From contig NC_089391.1 in the NCBI RefSeq assembly GCF_003171515.1, positions 3,906,001-3,970,000 on the forward strand: a stretch of 64,000 nucleotides of DNA. The letters run 5' to 3'. Positions 26,180 to 39,333 of the stretch are shown piece by piece; position 1 is the first letter of the stretch; every line of letters begins with the position of its first letter. The DNA is from Pyrenophora tritici-repentis (lineage: Eukaryota; Ascomycota; Dothideomycetes; Pleosporales; Pleosporaceae). The notes below the pieces were generated by a model. The model did not search any database. It was not told the DNA's origin and saw nothing but the letters and a program-made list of their open reading frames with translations. The translations under genes and the position numbers were made by a program.

Positions 26180-29100
26180 ATGAACGTCCTCATCTTCGGT
26201 GACCAGACCGCCGACCAGTACGCGCTTCTGAGGAAGGCTTGCACATGGAAGAACAACTCGACCCTCACTACCTTCTTGGACAGGATTAGTGTCGTTGTTC
26301 GGGAAGAAGTTCAGAAGCTCCCAAAGACTCAACGAGATCAGATACCCAATTTTCTGACGACATGGGACCTTATCGAAGCATACTATGCCAAGGGCACGAA
26401 AGTGCCTCAGCTAGAAAGTTGTATGGTAACAATTGCGCAGTTGGCGCATTACATTGGGTAAGTTGAGTCTGGTCTGGTAATACAAGATGCAACTACTGAT
26501 ACGTGCAGTTACTATGCCGAGAACCCCTCAGAGATGCCCAATGCCTCAAACACACGCATCGTCGGATTGTGCACCGGCCTGCTTGCAGGCTCTGTTGTTG
26601 CATCTGCCAGGTCCCTGAGCGAGCTTTTGCCTTTGGCGACCGAGGCAGTCCGCATTGCTTTCCGAACTGGCACTTGCGTTGGTGCCGCAAAAGAGGCGCT
26701 CGAACAAGCCTCAAGCACGAAGGAGACGTGGTCCACTATTGTCACTAACATTTCAGAAAGTTCGGCCAAGGACGCCATCGATGAGTTTCACCAGGAGCAG
26801 CGGACGCCAACGCTGGCGCACGCCTACATTAGCGCCGTTAGCACCATGGCACTAACCATCAGCGGCCCGCCTGCGACCATGAAGCTGCTACTCCAGCGTG
26901 CTGCTTTCGCAGAATCCGCCCGCGTGCCTATCCCTGTCTACGCTCCTTACCATGCCGCACACTTGTACAGCCAAGCCGACATTGATCGTATTCTCGACAA
27001 GGACGCCATCCGCCATCTGCAGCAGTTCCGCCCCCTGTCTCTTGTGCACTCGGCCTCTTCCGGGAAATGCCAGACTGCCACAAACACCCTGGACCTTATC
27101 CGCACCGCTCTAAGTGAGATCCTTATCGAGCCTGTGCGATGGGACAGCCTTCTCTCTGAGATTGTTTCCCAGGTTACGTCAGCATCCAGCGCTGAAAGCT
27201 CCGTCTCTGCCATTGGTGTCACCTCCATTACCAACAGCCTTGCCTCGGCGCTGAAGAATGGCGGTCAATCTTCCGTCACCGTCCGCGATCACACTGCGTG
27301 GGTTGCGGCTGAGCACAACAGCCGTGGTCACACCCAAAACGACAAGATTGCCATTGTTGGCATGTCCGGTCGTTTCCCCGGTGCCGCAAGTCCTGAAGCT
27401 CTTTGGGATCTTCTCGAGAAGGGCCTAGATGTCCATCGCGAAGTCCCTGCAGACCGTTTCGATGCCCAGGCTCATTGCGATCCCTCCGGCAAGGGAAAGA
27501 ACAAGAGCCATACTCCCTTTGGCTGTTTCATCGACGAGCCCGGTCTATTCGACCCCCGCTTCTTCAATATGTCCCCGCGTGAGGCTGCCCAGACCGATCC
27601 TATGGGTCGTTTAGCTCTTACCACCGCATACGAGGCCCTTGAAATGTCCGGCTATGTTCCCAACCGTACCCCTTCCACCAAGCTAGAGCGCATCGGCACC
27701 TTTTACGGCCAGACTTCGGATGACTGGCGTGAGATTAACGCTGCCGAGAACATCGATACCTACTTCATCACGGGTGGAGTGCGTGCTTTCGCACCGGGCC
27801 GCATCAACTACTATTTTAAGTTTTCCGGTCCGTCGTATAGTGTCGATACCGCCTGCTCGTCATCGCTTGCCGCGATCCAACTGGCTTGCACATCGCTCTG
27901 GGCTGGTGATTGCGACACTGCCTGCGCCGGTGGTCTCAACGTTCTTACCAACCCTGACATTTTCTCCGGTCTTTCCAAGGGCCAGTTCTTGTCCAAGACT
28001 GGTAGCTGCAAGACCTACGACAACGACGCTGACGGCTACTGCCGTGGTGACGGCTGTGGCTCCGTGGTTCTCAAGCGTTACGAGGATGCCATTGCTGACA
28101 AGGATAACATCCTCGGATGCATTCTCGGTGCCGCTACCAACCACAGCGCCGAGGCCGTCTCCATCACTCACCCCCACGCGGGTGCCCAAGAGTACCTCTA
28201 CAACAAGGTTCTCTCCAACGCCGGTGTCGATGCCCACGATATCAGCTATGTTGAGATGCACGGAACTGGTACGCAGGCTGGCGACGGTATCGAGATGACT
28301 TCGGTCACCAATGCATTTGCCCCACGCCATCGCCAGCGTCGTCCTGAGCAGACCCTTCATCTGGGTGCCATCAAGGCCAACATTGGTCACGGTGAAGCTG
28401 CCTCTGGTATCAACTCTCTCGTCAAGGTCTTGATGATGATGAAGAACAACGCCATCCCTGCCAATGTTGGTATCAAGGGTGTCATGAACAAGTCTTTCCC
28501 CAAGGATTTGCTCCAGCGTAACGTGCACATCTCCACCACCCAGGTCCCCTGGCCTCGCAACGGCGCTGAGAAGCGCAAGATTTTCTTGAACAACTTCTCG
28601 GCCGCTGGTGGTAACACTGCTGTCATCCTTGAGGACGGTCCTCTCCCTGAGGCCCCCAAGGGTATTGATCCCCGCACGATGCACACCATCACCGTTAGCG
28701 CCAGGTCCATTGCCTCGCTCAAGAAGAACATCAACAACTTGATGCAGTTTCTCGACGAGAACCCAAAGACCACTCTGCCCAGTTTCGCATACACTACCAC
28801 GGCCCGCCGTATCCAGCACAACTACCGTGTTGCCTTTGCCGTCTCTGACATGTCCAAGGTCAAGGATGGGCTTCAGGCTCAGCTCAAGGATACTTACAGC
28901 CCTCTGCCCATGGTGCCAACCAAGACTGCCTTTACCTTCACTGGTCAAGGCTCACAGTACACTGGTCTCGGCCAGAAGCTGTACGAGGATCTTGAGACTT
29001 TCAAGAACGACATCGACCAGCTCGACAACCTTGCTCGTCTGCACTCCCTGCCTTCCATCCTGCCTTTGTTGACTGGCACGGATGTTGCAACTCTCTCCCC

Positions 29101-32100
29101 GGTTGTTGTTCAACTCGGCATGGCTTGCATCCAGGTTGCTCTTGCTCGCATGTGGGCATCTTGGGGTATTCGCCCAGTTGCTGTCATTGGACACAGCCTT
29201 GGCGAGTACGCTGCTCTTCACGTTGCGGGTGTCATCTCTGCTAGTGACATGATCCTTTTGGTCGGTCGCCGCGCCGAGCTTCTGGTCGAGGAGTGCACTG
29301 CCAACACCCACGGCATGCTTGCTGTCAAGGGTAGTGTCGACACCATCAAGGCCGCGCTCGGCGACAAGATGACTGAGATCGCTTGCATGAACGGTCCCGA
29401 GGAGACAGTCCTCTGCGGCACTGTCGAGGTTGTTGAATCCACCAACTCTGCTCTGACTGCCCAGGGATTCAAAGCTACCAAGTTGAACGTTCCCTTTGCA
29501 TTCCACTCTGCCCAGGTCGAGCCCATTCTTGAGAAGTTCAAGACTGCTGCCTCTTCTGTCGTCTTCAACAAGCCTACCGTGCCTGTCATGTCTCCCCTCA
29601 CTGGCGAGATTATTCGCGAAGCTGGCATTATCAACGCCGAATACCTCGCCCGCCACGCTCGCGAGACCGTCAACTTCCATGCTGCCCTTACCACTGGCCA
29701 GGATGAGAAGGCCTTTGACGCTAAGACCGCATGGCTCGAGGTGGGTGCTCACCCGGTCTGCAGTGGCATGGTCAAGTCTTCCCTCGGTGGCTCTCCCGTC
29801 GCGGCTGGATCCCTCCGCCGTAACGAGGACCCGTGGAAGACTCTCTCCAATACCCTTGTCACTATGTACCTCGCCGGTGTCTACATCGACTTCAACGAGT
29901 ACCACAAACTCTTCAACGACGCTCACGAGATGTACACTCTCCCGACGTACGCCTTCGACAGCAAGAAGTACTGGCTCGACTACCACAACAACTGGACCCT
30001 TACTAAGGGCGAGGTTCTTGAGGCTCCTACTGCCAAGGCCATCGAGGCGGCGCCTGCGCAAGAGGCCCCCTCCAAGTTGTCCACCACTTCTTGTCACAAG
30101 ATTGTGCGCGAGGAGCTCCAGGCCAACTCCGGTACTGTTGTAGTCCAGTCTGATCTGTCAGACCCTCAGTTGAAGGCTACTATCACTGGCCATCAAGTCA
30201 ACGGTACTCCTCTTACGCCTTCTTCGCTCTACGCCGATCAGGCCATGACTATTGCCAACTACCTTTACGAGCAGCTTCGTCCTGGAATGACTACCCCTGG
30301 TCTCAACGTCTGCTCCATGGAGGTCACCAAGACCCTCATCCCGCAGTACCCCCCTCCTGCCAGCGGTCAGCATCTGCAGATCGAGGGTAATGCCGACCTT
30401 GAGACCGACCAGGTCAAGATCACCTTTCGCACTGTTACTGCAGATGGCTCCAAGGTCCTTGCCGAGCACGCTGTCGGTATCGTCAAGTACGAGGACGTCA
30501 ACGCTTGGAAAGAGGAGTGGGGCCGCATCCAGTACATGGTGCAGTCTCAGATCGACATGCTCCAGATGAAGCTCCAGACCGGTGCTGCCCACAAGGTGCT
30601 CCGTGGCATGGCCTACAAGCTCTTCAAGGCCCTTGTCACCTACGCCGACAACTACCGTGGTATGGAGGAGGTCATCCTCGATGGCAAGACCACTGAGGCC
30701 ACTGCTTCAGTCCAGTTCCAGACCACCGCTGCTGATGGAAACTTCCTCTGCTCGCCTTACTGGATCGACTCCCTTGCTCATCTTTCTGGCTTCATCGTCA
30801 ACGCTTCCGACCACCTTGACTCTGAGAACTCGGTCTACATCTCCCATGGATGGGGATCAATCAAGATCGCCGGCAAGCTCTCGCCCGAGAAGAAGTACCG
30901 CTCCTATGTTCGCATGCAGCCTGCTCCTGGTAACATTTCCGTTGGTGATGTTTACATCATGGACGGCGCTGAGATCATTGGTATGGTCATGGGTCTTAAG
31001 TTCCAGAACATTCCCCGCCGCGCTCTCAACATCATGATGCCTCCTGCTGGTAAAGCTGCCGCGGCTCCTGCCTCGAAGGCTGTTGCTGCAAAGCCTGCCC
31101 CCAAGGCCATCGCTGCTGCCCCCCTCAAGGCTGCTCCTGCTAAGGCTGCAACCAAGCCGGTAGCTAAGGCCGCCAAGGCTGTCAAGATCGCTGCCCCGGC
31201 CGGTGTCACTGCCAAGGTCATGAAGATTGTCGCTGAGGAGATCGATGTGGACATGTCTGAGCTTGTCGACGAGGCTGCTTTCGAGAACCTCGGTGTTGAC
31301 TCGCTTCTGTCTCTTACCATCTCTGCCAGGTTCCGTGAGGATCTTGACATGGACATTCCTTCCACCCTCTTCACCGACTGCCCCACCGTTGGTGAGCTCA
31401 AGAAGCACTTCGCCCAGTACGATGGTGCTGCCCCAGTCGAAGATGACTCATCTGATGTGTCTGAAGAGCCCACCCCATTCGAGACTCCGGTCGAGAGCGA
31501 CAGCACCCCTGCCAGCTCTACCGGTAGTGATGCTGATGAGGAGGAGGTCAAGCCTTCTGCCCCAGTTGCGGGCGGTGCTAGTCTAGCCCGCAAGCTCGTC
31601 GCTGAGGAGATGGGTGTTGATGTCTCCGAGATTACCGATGATCTCGACCTTACCGACATTGGTATGGACTCCTTGATGAGTCTTACCATTCTCGGATCCA
31701 TGCGCGAGGCCACCGGCATCGACCTCCCTGCTGATTTTCTCACGGTCAACGTCACTATCAAGGACATCGAAACTGCTCTTGATATGCGCCCCAAGCCGCC
31801 GCAGCAGAAGAAGGCTTCAAAGCCCGCTTCTAAGGTTTCGGCCCAATCCCCTCAACTCGCTGAGGTGAGCCGCAAGCTCGCATCGCTCCCCGATGTCTCT
31901 TCGCTTCCTCCCGCCACCTCTGTCCTGCTCCAGGGAAATCCCAAGGTTGCTAGCAAAAAGTTCTTCCTTGTTCCCGACGGTTCCGGCTCTGCTACCAGCT
32001 ACATTTCCATCCCCAACATCTCTCCCGACATGGCCGTGTACGGACTTAATTGCCCGTTCATGAAGTGCCCCGACAAGTGGACTTGTGGTGTTGAGGGTGT

Positions 32101-32753
32101 CTCACGCCTTTACCTCCAGGAGATCAAGCGTCGCCAGCCCCAGGGTCCTTACATCGTCGGTGGGTGGTCCGCCGGCGGTGTCATGGCCTATGAAGTCGCC
32201 CAACAGCTCGTCAATGCTGGTGACAAGGTTGAGAACCTCGTTCTCATCGATGCCCCCTGCCCCGTCGCTCTCGATCCCCTCCCCGCCCGTCTCCACATCT
32301 TCTTCGACCAGATAGGTCTTCTCGGAACCGGCAAGCCCGGTGGTACTCCCTCGTGGCTCCTGCCCCACTTCGCGTCTGCCATCCAGAACCTCAAGGACTA
32401 CGACCCGACTCCCATGGACCCTAAGATCGCTCCCCCCGTCCTCGCCATCTGGTGCACCGACGGTGTCTGCCCCAACGAGGACGACCCCCGCCCTCCCCCA
32501 GGTGAGGGTGAGGACCCAGCTCCCATGAAGTGGCTCCTCAACAACCGTACCGACTTTTCGGATAACGGTTGGGCCCAGCTTCTCCCCAAGGAGAAGTTTC
32601 AGTATGCTGTCATGGGTGGCAACCACTTCACCATGATGAAGGGTGATCATGTAAGTTTTTCTCGCTCCGCTCACTTCACTTGTATCAATGTACTAATTTT
32701 CTTCTCAGGGTGTCACACTTGGCAAACTCATTCAGCAAGGTCTTAAGCTCTAA
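26180..32753 (+). CDS. PKS1: non-reducing polyketide synthase for DHN melanin
   Basis: Iterative type I synthase that makes 1,3,6,8-tetrahydroxynaphthalene from malonyl-CoA, the first step of DHN melanin. Exons 26180-26457, 26509-32650 and 32709-32753 (introns 51 and 58 bp) give 2154 residues. Domains and active residues: SAT with GLCTG (Cys about 114) and His241; KS from about 371 with DTACSSS (Cys542), His677 in EMHGTGT and His720 in NIGHGEA; MAT with GHSLGEYAA (Ser989); PT with His1321 in TGHQVNG and Asp1513 in YWIDSLAH; two carrier domains with Ser1691 (GVDSLLS) and Ser1814 (GMDSLMS); TE/Claisen cyclase with GWSAGG (Ser1980) and His2132. An Ala/Lys-rich linker separates PT from the first carrier. 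No reducing domains. Architecture and length match Pleosporales melanin synthases (PKS18/ALM type). All catalytic residues are present, so it looks functional. Expected to be activated by CMR1. Confidence 0.97.
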
Positions 32754-35700
32754 GCTTTTCTCCCGCTTAGACTGATAGATTCATTGTTGTTGTACGCACT
32801 GCATTAGATTGCATGCATCTCCTTGGCTTCAAGTGTTGAAAATGGAGATGTTGGAGTTCTTTTCCTGAGGGTTTCTCGATATCTTCTCATATTGATGTTG
32901 TTTGTATGTCGTTACTGGCTGGACTTTAAATTTTTCGGTTGTTTATGTTGGCGTTTGGTGGGGGGTACGAATACTTCACGATGGATACATGATGCGAGTT
33001 TTGGCTTGAGATTGGTTTTTTTTACGAAGAGCGACGGCTTTTGACACGACTTACCTGTTACTTTTAGACTGGTCTGTTCCAGTTCTTTGTTTTAATGTTT
33101 GTTTCTGTTTCTTAGCAATGGCAAGGGTATACTTCAAAACTTCTGGTGTTCATCTTTGCAACTGTGATGTTGTGTCTTCTAACTTTCTGTGTTGTACAGT
33201 CAATCTTGTCGTTGGCATTGACTACCTCTGCAGTCATCACAGGCATGAGACCTCTTCATAGCACCACCGAGTTTCTTCACATGTCAAAATCATTGTTAAC
33301 ACAGTTTTCTTGTTGGTCGACACCGCCATAGGACTTCTTCATAGCATAGCATTACCGACTTGACTTGCTCGAGGACGTCTCCTCCTACATTTCCAGCGTA
33401 AACTCACGATCCACGCGCCCGGCCCCTCAATCCGGCCATCCTTGTTATTATATGAGCCTCATATCCCGAGTATTGATCATGCTGCATTTGTTGAGGTAGT
33501 ACAAAGGGTCTCCTAACCCCCACCCCCTTCAATCTAGATAACCCATCGTGTGTGTAATGTTCTAGAACAGACCCTCTTTCCTGCCGCAATCTCGCCAAAA
33601 CCCATGTCGACATCCCCTGTGCATGATCTCGCGACGAGATCATCTGTTTATCCTACCTGCCTGGGGACTGACACATGTCCACATACCCAGGTTTCCGTTG
33701 TGCGGCCACCTGCTGCAGCCATGGTGTTCCCCCCGTATTTACCCAGATGCCCAACCCCGTCTACCATCGTTACCCAAACTGCCGGTACAGGTGGCTGTCC
33801 CCGACCAGCGGTTAAACATGCTTGCATACGAGATAACCGTCGTTCATATCTACGATACGATACCCGTTGGCCCGTCTACTACCCTAGTATGTCGAGATGG
33901 TGTGCGAAATAGATTAAAGTGCCATCTAGGGGGTGTGTTGGTAGATGTTACCGTGCTGCCACGGGTTTCCGTCCCGTACACCATGCACGAAGCACCTGCG
34001 GACCGACGGGAAGGCCGTTGAACGGGTGGGCTGGGCTTCCCATCGGTGACTCCAAAGCCCATGTGGCCGTTTCTAACGGTTGTCTTTTGACCCGACCGTT
34101 CTTTCCGACAGGAACCAGTGCGGGACCGAAGTGCAGTGTACTTCTAACGGCAGTTCCTAGTCCCTGGGGCGATGCAAGGAAAGTTCGGTACGTGGCGCCC
34201 TACGTAAAGCGATATGCAATCTATCCTCGCAAAACATGCTGGACTGAAAGCGCGTCGGTATTGCCGGTGTTGGGTTGTCGGTTACGATCCGAGATGGAAG
34301 ATTTGGAATTTGTGCAACTGCAGTTCTATAGCTCACATATTGATATAGGTGTACAAGCTCAGGATCGTGCTTCCAGCGAATCACATCTCTTTCTTGTGCA
34401 TCCTCGATACGACATACTCGGTGGAGACGATATTCGGGTCCGTAGATGGTGTTGGTCGGTTGCTTTTAGTGGTTACGGCGATAGGTACCGTTCCCGCTTC
34501 AAACGTTTGGATGGGGGTAATCGAAGTGTGAAAAGTTGAAAAGTTGGAACGAGCAATTTGTGTAACAGTGGCATAGTTGGGTTATCGGGCTGTAGGCGAT
34601 GAAGCATCCCGATCACGGGGTCGCCCGGGCCTCTTTCTGATACCTAGGTATTCGGAAAACCTATATTGCATGTCTTAGCTCAGATCAGTAGCCTAAGTGC
34701 CGGGCCGTACATAGTAGAGCCCTTTTGTCAGCCTTATCCCATAGTGGGGCGCCTTGCACGTGATGATACACATCTCGTAACTCTTTGCCCATCAATGCAG
34801 TCAGGACCATTCTCAGCGCTTGGCAAGCAACGCATACTGACATGGCATTTCCACAAACATGGTATCTGGAGCGAAGATACCGGGCGCCTGTGGAGTCCCC
34901 AAGTTTGCAAAAGATCAGCCGGATTCACCGAAATCTCCAAACAGCTTTCGCAACGACGTCGATCACGGATTAAACCCGCAGTAAGTTTTGTCCGTCTCAC
35001 TTTGTGGCTGTCTGACCAGCCTTGTCACCGGAAACCATGCTTCATGGGCACATTTGCCTCGAGAGTCATTCCGTGCTTCTCAGCTGGCAAGCGAGACGCC
35101 AGCCACGTCATGTCATGATGTGCCGTACCGGGCGCCTTGCACGTCAGCCATCCAGCCATTCACTGCAGGTGTACTCCTCAGTGGAAGCATGTCATCGTAC
35201 GTTAATGTTATGGGGTTTGGGGGCAACCAGATAAGGATTGAGCTGATTAGCGATGATCTTGGCTTACAGAAGTCCCTAGATCCAGACTTACAGCTGTCGC
35301 GCAGTGCATATGGGCTGAAATGAAGATCGGGATGATCAGTATCAGATCGCTCTCTTCATGTAGAGTAGTGTTCCAGAAACGGAGGATTGGTGCAAGTATC
35401 CCAATCCGTTGTACCGTCTGCGTGGGGGACACTCGAATGCATGAAGCATTATATGCAGTTCCACCTTTCAACAAGGCTAGATCTGATGTTTCGATACTTC
35501 GACATCAGACTCATGGCGTGACATTCGTCTCACTCTCACATATAAAAAGCCTACGGGAGGGCCCGCTTTTCCTCCGGGTGCCTCAATTGCCAATATGGGC
35601 CAGCTGAGTATTTGGTGTGCGTTCGGCCCACTAGGCCATTAGGCCTCATTTGGGCGAAGAACATAAATAATACGAGTTGGTTCCAAATGCGTTGGCAGGT

Positions 35701-36614
35701 AGCCAGGTCGGCGAGGAGCTCGCAAGATGATATGCTCGGAGGATAGGGAGGAGGCCCGAACGTGCATCTGCATGGCCGCAAGTAGTTACAGCTATTTCTG
35801 AAGCGCATCCAGCAGGGGCATATGCGACTGCTGATCGTGTCTAGGCTGCACTCTGCTGATCGTTTTCTTTTCAGATGATTAATTCTGTGGCTTGTATCAA
35901 AACGGGCAGCCTCGCGGGTGGGTGTGAGTATGGTTGTAAAGGGCACGATTGGCTCGGTTCTTGGTGTGTCTGCGAGCGGTTCACTGGCATGGAGGCTTGC
36001 ATCTCGTCTTTTGTTAGCTTCGCAGTAGTTTTCAATAGCCCTTGATGGAACCGCGGCTTCGGAAAGCAGTGTCCGTAGAGCGAAGGATGTGACCGCCCGT
36101 TGCGCTAGGCTGTTTGCTGTCCATCTTGCGATACACAACAGGGTCTGATAGCCACTTGTGGCGGCCACGTTAGTGTTGACTGGAAGCTATCGAAGCGCCG
36201 TGCTGTACAACGACCTCATTATCATGACAATTGGTGTTGGTGGCAGACCGGGGGATCCGTGCCTTCCCATCGAATCTCACGAGGCAAAGTCTTCTCGTAA
36301 TAATGATGCCGTTAATGTTGAAGTATCTGCTGAGAGTAGCGTTCGAGGCCGGCTTGCAGTATGAGGGTGGTGAGATCATTACTCTTAGCCAGATCGGCTG
36401 CAGTTTCCGCAGGGTAGATAACGGCAGCTATGCCTGATGCGTTGAGCAATCCTGGCATCGACTCGGGGGTGGAGTGGGAGAAAGGAAGAGTTTAGTGGGG
36501 TGGAAGAAGTGACATATATCTGGCGTGCCAAGAAGCCAGCGGACATAGCGGGGCACTTTTCTCCGAGACGCGAAACAAGCAACGCGAATACCACCCAAGG
36601 TCGAGTTCTTCGAA
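32754..36614. other. gene-poor stretch downstream of PKS1
   Basis: About 3.9 kb. The first few hundred bases, T-rich on the plus strand, should include the PKS1 3' untranslated region. Two open frames of about 205 codons occur (plus at 33.9-34.5 kb, minus at 35.55-36.17 kb), but neither shows a motif, and the minus one has no ATG at its beginning. No gene is called. Confidence 0.55.
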
Positions 36615-37418
36615 ATGGCGGACGTAGCCAAAGCTGGGGGGTATGTACTTCAATTGCTTCTATGAACGCAGCTAATCCGAGAAACAGCGAGCCCGAGAGT
36701 ATGTACACGACACCCACGCAGCGCCTGGCCTCTAACACCTTCCAGCGAACCCTCGAGGGATTCCTAAGGCTATCTTCATTGACAGGGTCGAGGACTATGT
36801 CACCGACCGCTCCGAGGTGGAGAGCACCATAAACAACTTCAAGGAGATGATATCGTGCGTCCTTCTTCCGGGCGCTCGCGTGCGCACAACAAGACCTAAC
36901 ACAACATGTTAGGAAATATCAGTTCATGCAGCAAAACACACAACGACGGGCAGCTGGCCTCAAGGATAAAATCCCAGACATTCAGAAGACGCTTGAGACA
37001 GTACGCTTCTTGAAGTCGAGGAAGGACGATGCAGAGCCACTAGAGACGACGTTTGAACTCAACGATACTCTATACGCGAAAGCTGAGGTACCGCCTACCG
37101 ACGAGGTCTACCTCTGGCTTGGCGCAAATGTTATGCTCGCATACCCCATACCTGAGGCTGAGGAACTGCTGCAGTCCAAGTTGTCAACTGCAAAGCACAG
37201 CTTGAGTACTTGTGAAGAGGATCTGGACTTTTTGCGGGAGCAGATCACCGTACGCAATTTGAACTGTTTGGCAGTATAAGTAAATAAAGACTAACAAACT
37301 ACAGACACTCGAAGTTGCTTTCGCACGGGTATACAACTGGGACGTAGCGCAACGGCGAAAGGAGAGGGAAGGTGGAGAGTCAATAGAGGACAAAAAGCGC
37401 GGATCACCAAATGGATGA
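36615..37418 (+). CDS. PAC10: prefoldin subunit 3 (PAC10/VBP1 family)
   Basis: Subunit of the cytosolic prefoldin hexamer, which captures nascent actin and tubulin and hands them to the CCT chaperonin. Five exons: 36615-36640, 36688-36698, 36746-36854, 36913-37249 and 37305-37418; introns of 47, 47, 58 and 55 bp. They join in phase to 198 residues, the normal size. Family hallmarks are GIPKAIFID near the N-terminus, KYQFMQQN, IPDIQKTLE, VYLWLGANVMLAYP in the central hairpin, STAKHSL, EEDLDFLREQ, and ARVYNWDV near the end; heptad-patterned N- and C-terminal segments form the coiled coil. Exon 2 is only 11 nt long, but its joins rebuild a continuous AGGEPETNPRGIP with clear GTATGT donors and CTAAY-type branch points on both sides. 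Start chosen at the ATG reading MADVAKAGG. Confidence 0.93.
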
Positions 37419-37989
37419 GCAATGTTTCAAATCCCTGATTCTCGCTATCAAATTTGTGAGAAACGCAGGTGCTGTACTCAGAAGCGCATATAGCGAAGAT
37501 CAAGTTAACACGGAATGAACCATCCAACAAATCTGTGTCATCAATAGCTTGAATCGCTTAAACTATGCGACGACTCCACAAGGCCACCAGATGACCATAT
37601 AGCAGTAAATGTGCTTCCTATACAAGTAATTCTAAACCTATTTTAAGAATAGGGCCCATCAGTAAGCAAGCTTGGTGAGCCGCTTACCGCTTACGGTTTG
37701 AGGAACCTCAGCCACAACGGTGCATCAACCTCAGCTGAAAAAAATACCAAACTTCTATTGGCAGAAGTTTGATCATCACAAGTCTGAGCCTGAATGGGGA
37801 TATTTGTAATTGCTATGCAACCACGAGACTGTCTTGTCATATAAGAGTTGGCACAGTGCCCAGGCAAAGATAGTAGGATATATCGCAAGGTACTTGGGTA
37901 CTTCAACTCGAGTTTGAGAATTTCCTAGGTTATGTTTTAAGGGTTCTCATTACCATCGCAAAAGAATCACAGAAAAACAAACGGCAACA
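37419..37989. other. intergenic, no gene seen
   Basis: About 570 bp between two plus-strand genes, holding the 3' end of the prefoldin transcript and the promoter of the membrane-protein gene. No ORF or repeat of note. Confidence 0.6.
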
Positions 37990-38933
37990 ATGTCAGCACA
38001 GCCGCAATACAGTACAAATCACCTCCATGAGACTCAACGACACCTGCTCTCTCCTACCCTCTCCTCTCCCGGCTTCTCTTCCGGCCACCCTTCACCCCTA
38101 ATGCACCAAGGCCCACCATCACCAGACTTTGATGCCATCAAAAAAGCCCAGAAAGAAGATGCCGTAAGCACACTACACTACCCTCAAGAACAATCACGAT
38201 TCCCAGACCTCAACTAACCAACCCAGCGTCTAAAATCCCTCATCCGCCGCCTACGCATCATATCGCGCACCCTCGCCTTCCTCCTCTCCCTTGGCGTCCT
38301 GATCCCCATCACTCTAACCCTCACAAAATTCCTCTCCACAAAAGAAACCTACCGCACCGTCACCCTCGCGGACGGAACATCAAACACACGTACCGCGTGG
38401 GCCAAGAATACGCGACCATGGCCCACATACATGTACTTCTCCGTCGCCGTCGTGTCGACTATCCTCCACGCCGTCACACTCTTGGCATACTGCTGCAGCG
38501 TGGGTAAAGCGAATACCGTAAACACAGTCACCAGCGTATTTTCCTGGATCGTCATGCTGGGTAATGTGGGTGTTTGGGCCGCGGCCGTGGGTGTGTATCG
38601 TATGCAGAAGGACTGGCATGGTATTAGTAATGATTTGTGGGGGTGGACGTGTAGTCAAGGTGCATCGAAGATCCAGGTTGAGTTTGAGGGAGTGCTGGAT
38701 TTTGAAAAGTATTGCTCGGTGCAGGTATGTTTTTTTTCCTTGCCTAGATTATACTTATGCTGACATTTGACAAACAGAGTGTGAGTTGGTTTGTGGGGCT
38801 TGCGCAGGCGGGTGCGGCGGTGCTGACGGTGGTAGTTTATGTGCTTGTATGGGCGAGGAGGGGTTCGAAGAAGGAGTTGAAGAGGATGAGTAAGGGGCAG
38901 TATGATATGATGGATTTTACTATGGTTCAATAG
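37990..38933 (+). CDS. predicted four-helix membrane protein, unknown function
   Basis: Not recognised as a named family. Exons 37990-38163, 38227-38724 and 38778-38933 (introns 63 and 53 bp) join in phase to 275 residues. The first about 60 residues are a Ser/Pro/His-rich cytosolic-type tail (SPTLSSPGF, HPSPLMHQGPPSP). Then come hydrophobic segments at about residues 70-90 (TLAFLLSLGVLIPITL), 126-150 (YFSVAVVSTILHAVTLLAY), 160-180 (VFSWIVMLGNVGVWAAAVGVY) and 227-245 (AGAAVLTVVVYVLVW), with a Cys-containing loop between the third and fourth. The last helix is followed by a basic tail (RRGSKKELKRMSK). The four-helix layout resembles MARVEL-type fungal proteins, but I see no diagnostic motif. 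Confidence 0.8.
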
Positions 38934-39333
38934 TTTGGGAATATGTGATGACTGTAGTAACCCTTATTCCACATCCACCCTTGAAATGCACAAAAATACT
39001 CACAACATCACTCAAAAGCACTCAAAGAACACCAAAGATTTGACATCCTGCATGTCTCATTAACGTTTTATATACAGTAAAAGAAAGGCTCTCGTTCCCA
39101 GAACGACGAGTCTTTAAAAGGCATATATCCTCTTTCTCCTACACCCCCCAACGACCCCCTACATTACATACTGCTTTTTTTAACTACTACTCACTCTCGT
39201 GTAAATCTTCATGCCCCACACCACTATATAAGTTATAGAACATTCCATATACATAAAACCATAATACCATGTAAAAATGACACCCCGAAACCATCTGATT
39301 ATCCGTCTCTTTTAGTGCATCCAACTAAACTGT

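Noticed and set aside
27860..30097. Long antisense open frames (362 and 381 codons) opposite PKS1
   Set aside because: They lie wholly within the synthase coding sequence and follow from its strong C-ending codon bias, which removes stops on the other strand. The products show no domain.
33919..34539. 206-codon plus-strand open frame
   Set aside because: Composition is Cys/Arg/Gly-rich and irregular, with no motif; likely chance.
35551..36168. 205-codon minus-strand open frame
   Set aside because: It starts at GTG with no ATG early in the frame, has no motif and no neighbouring exon with good splice sites.
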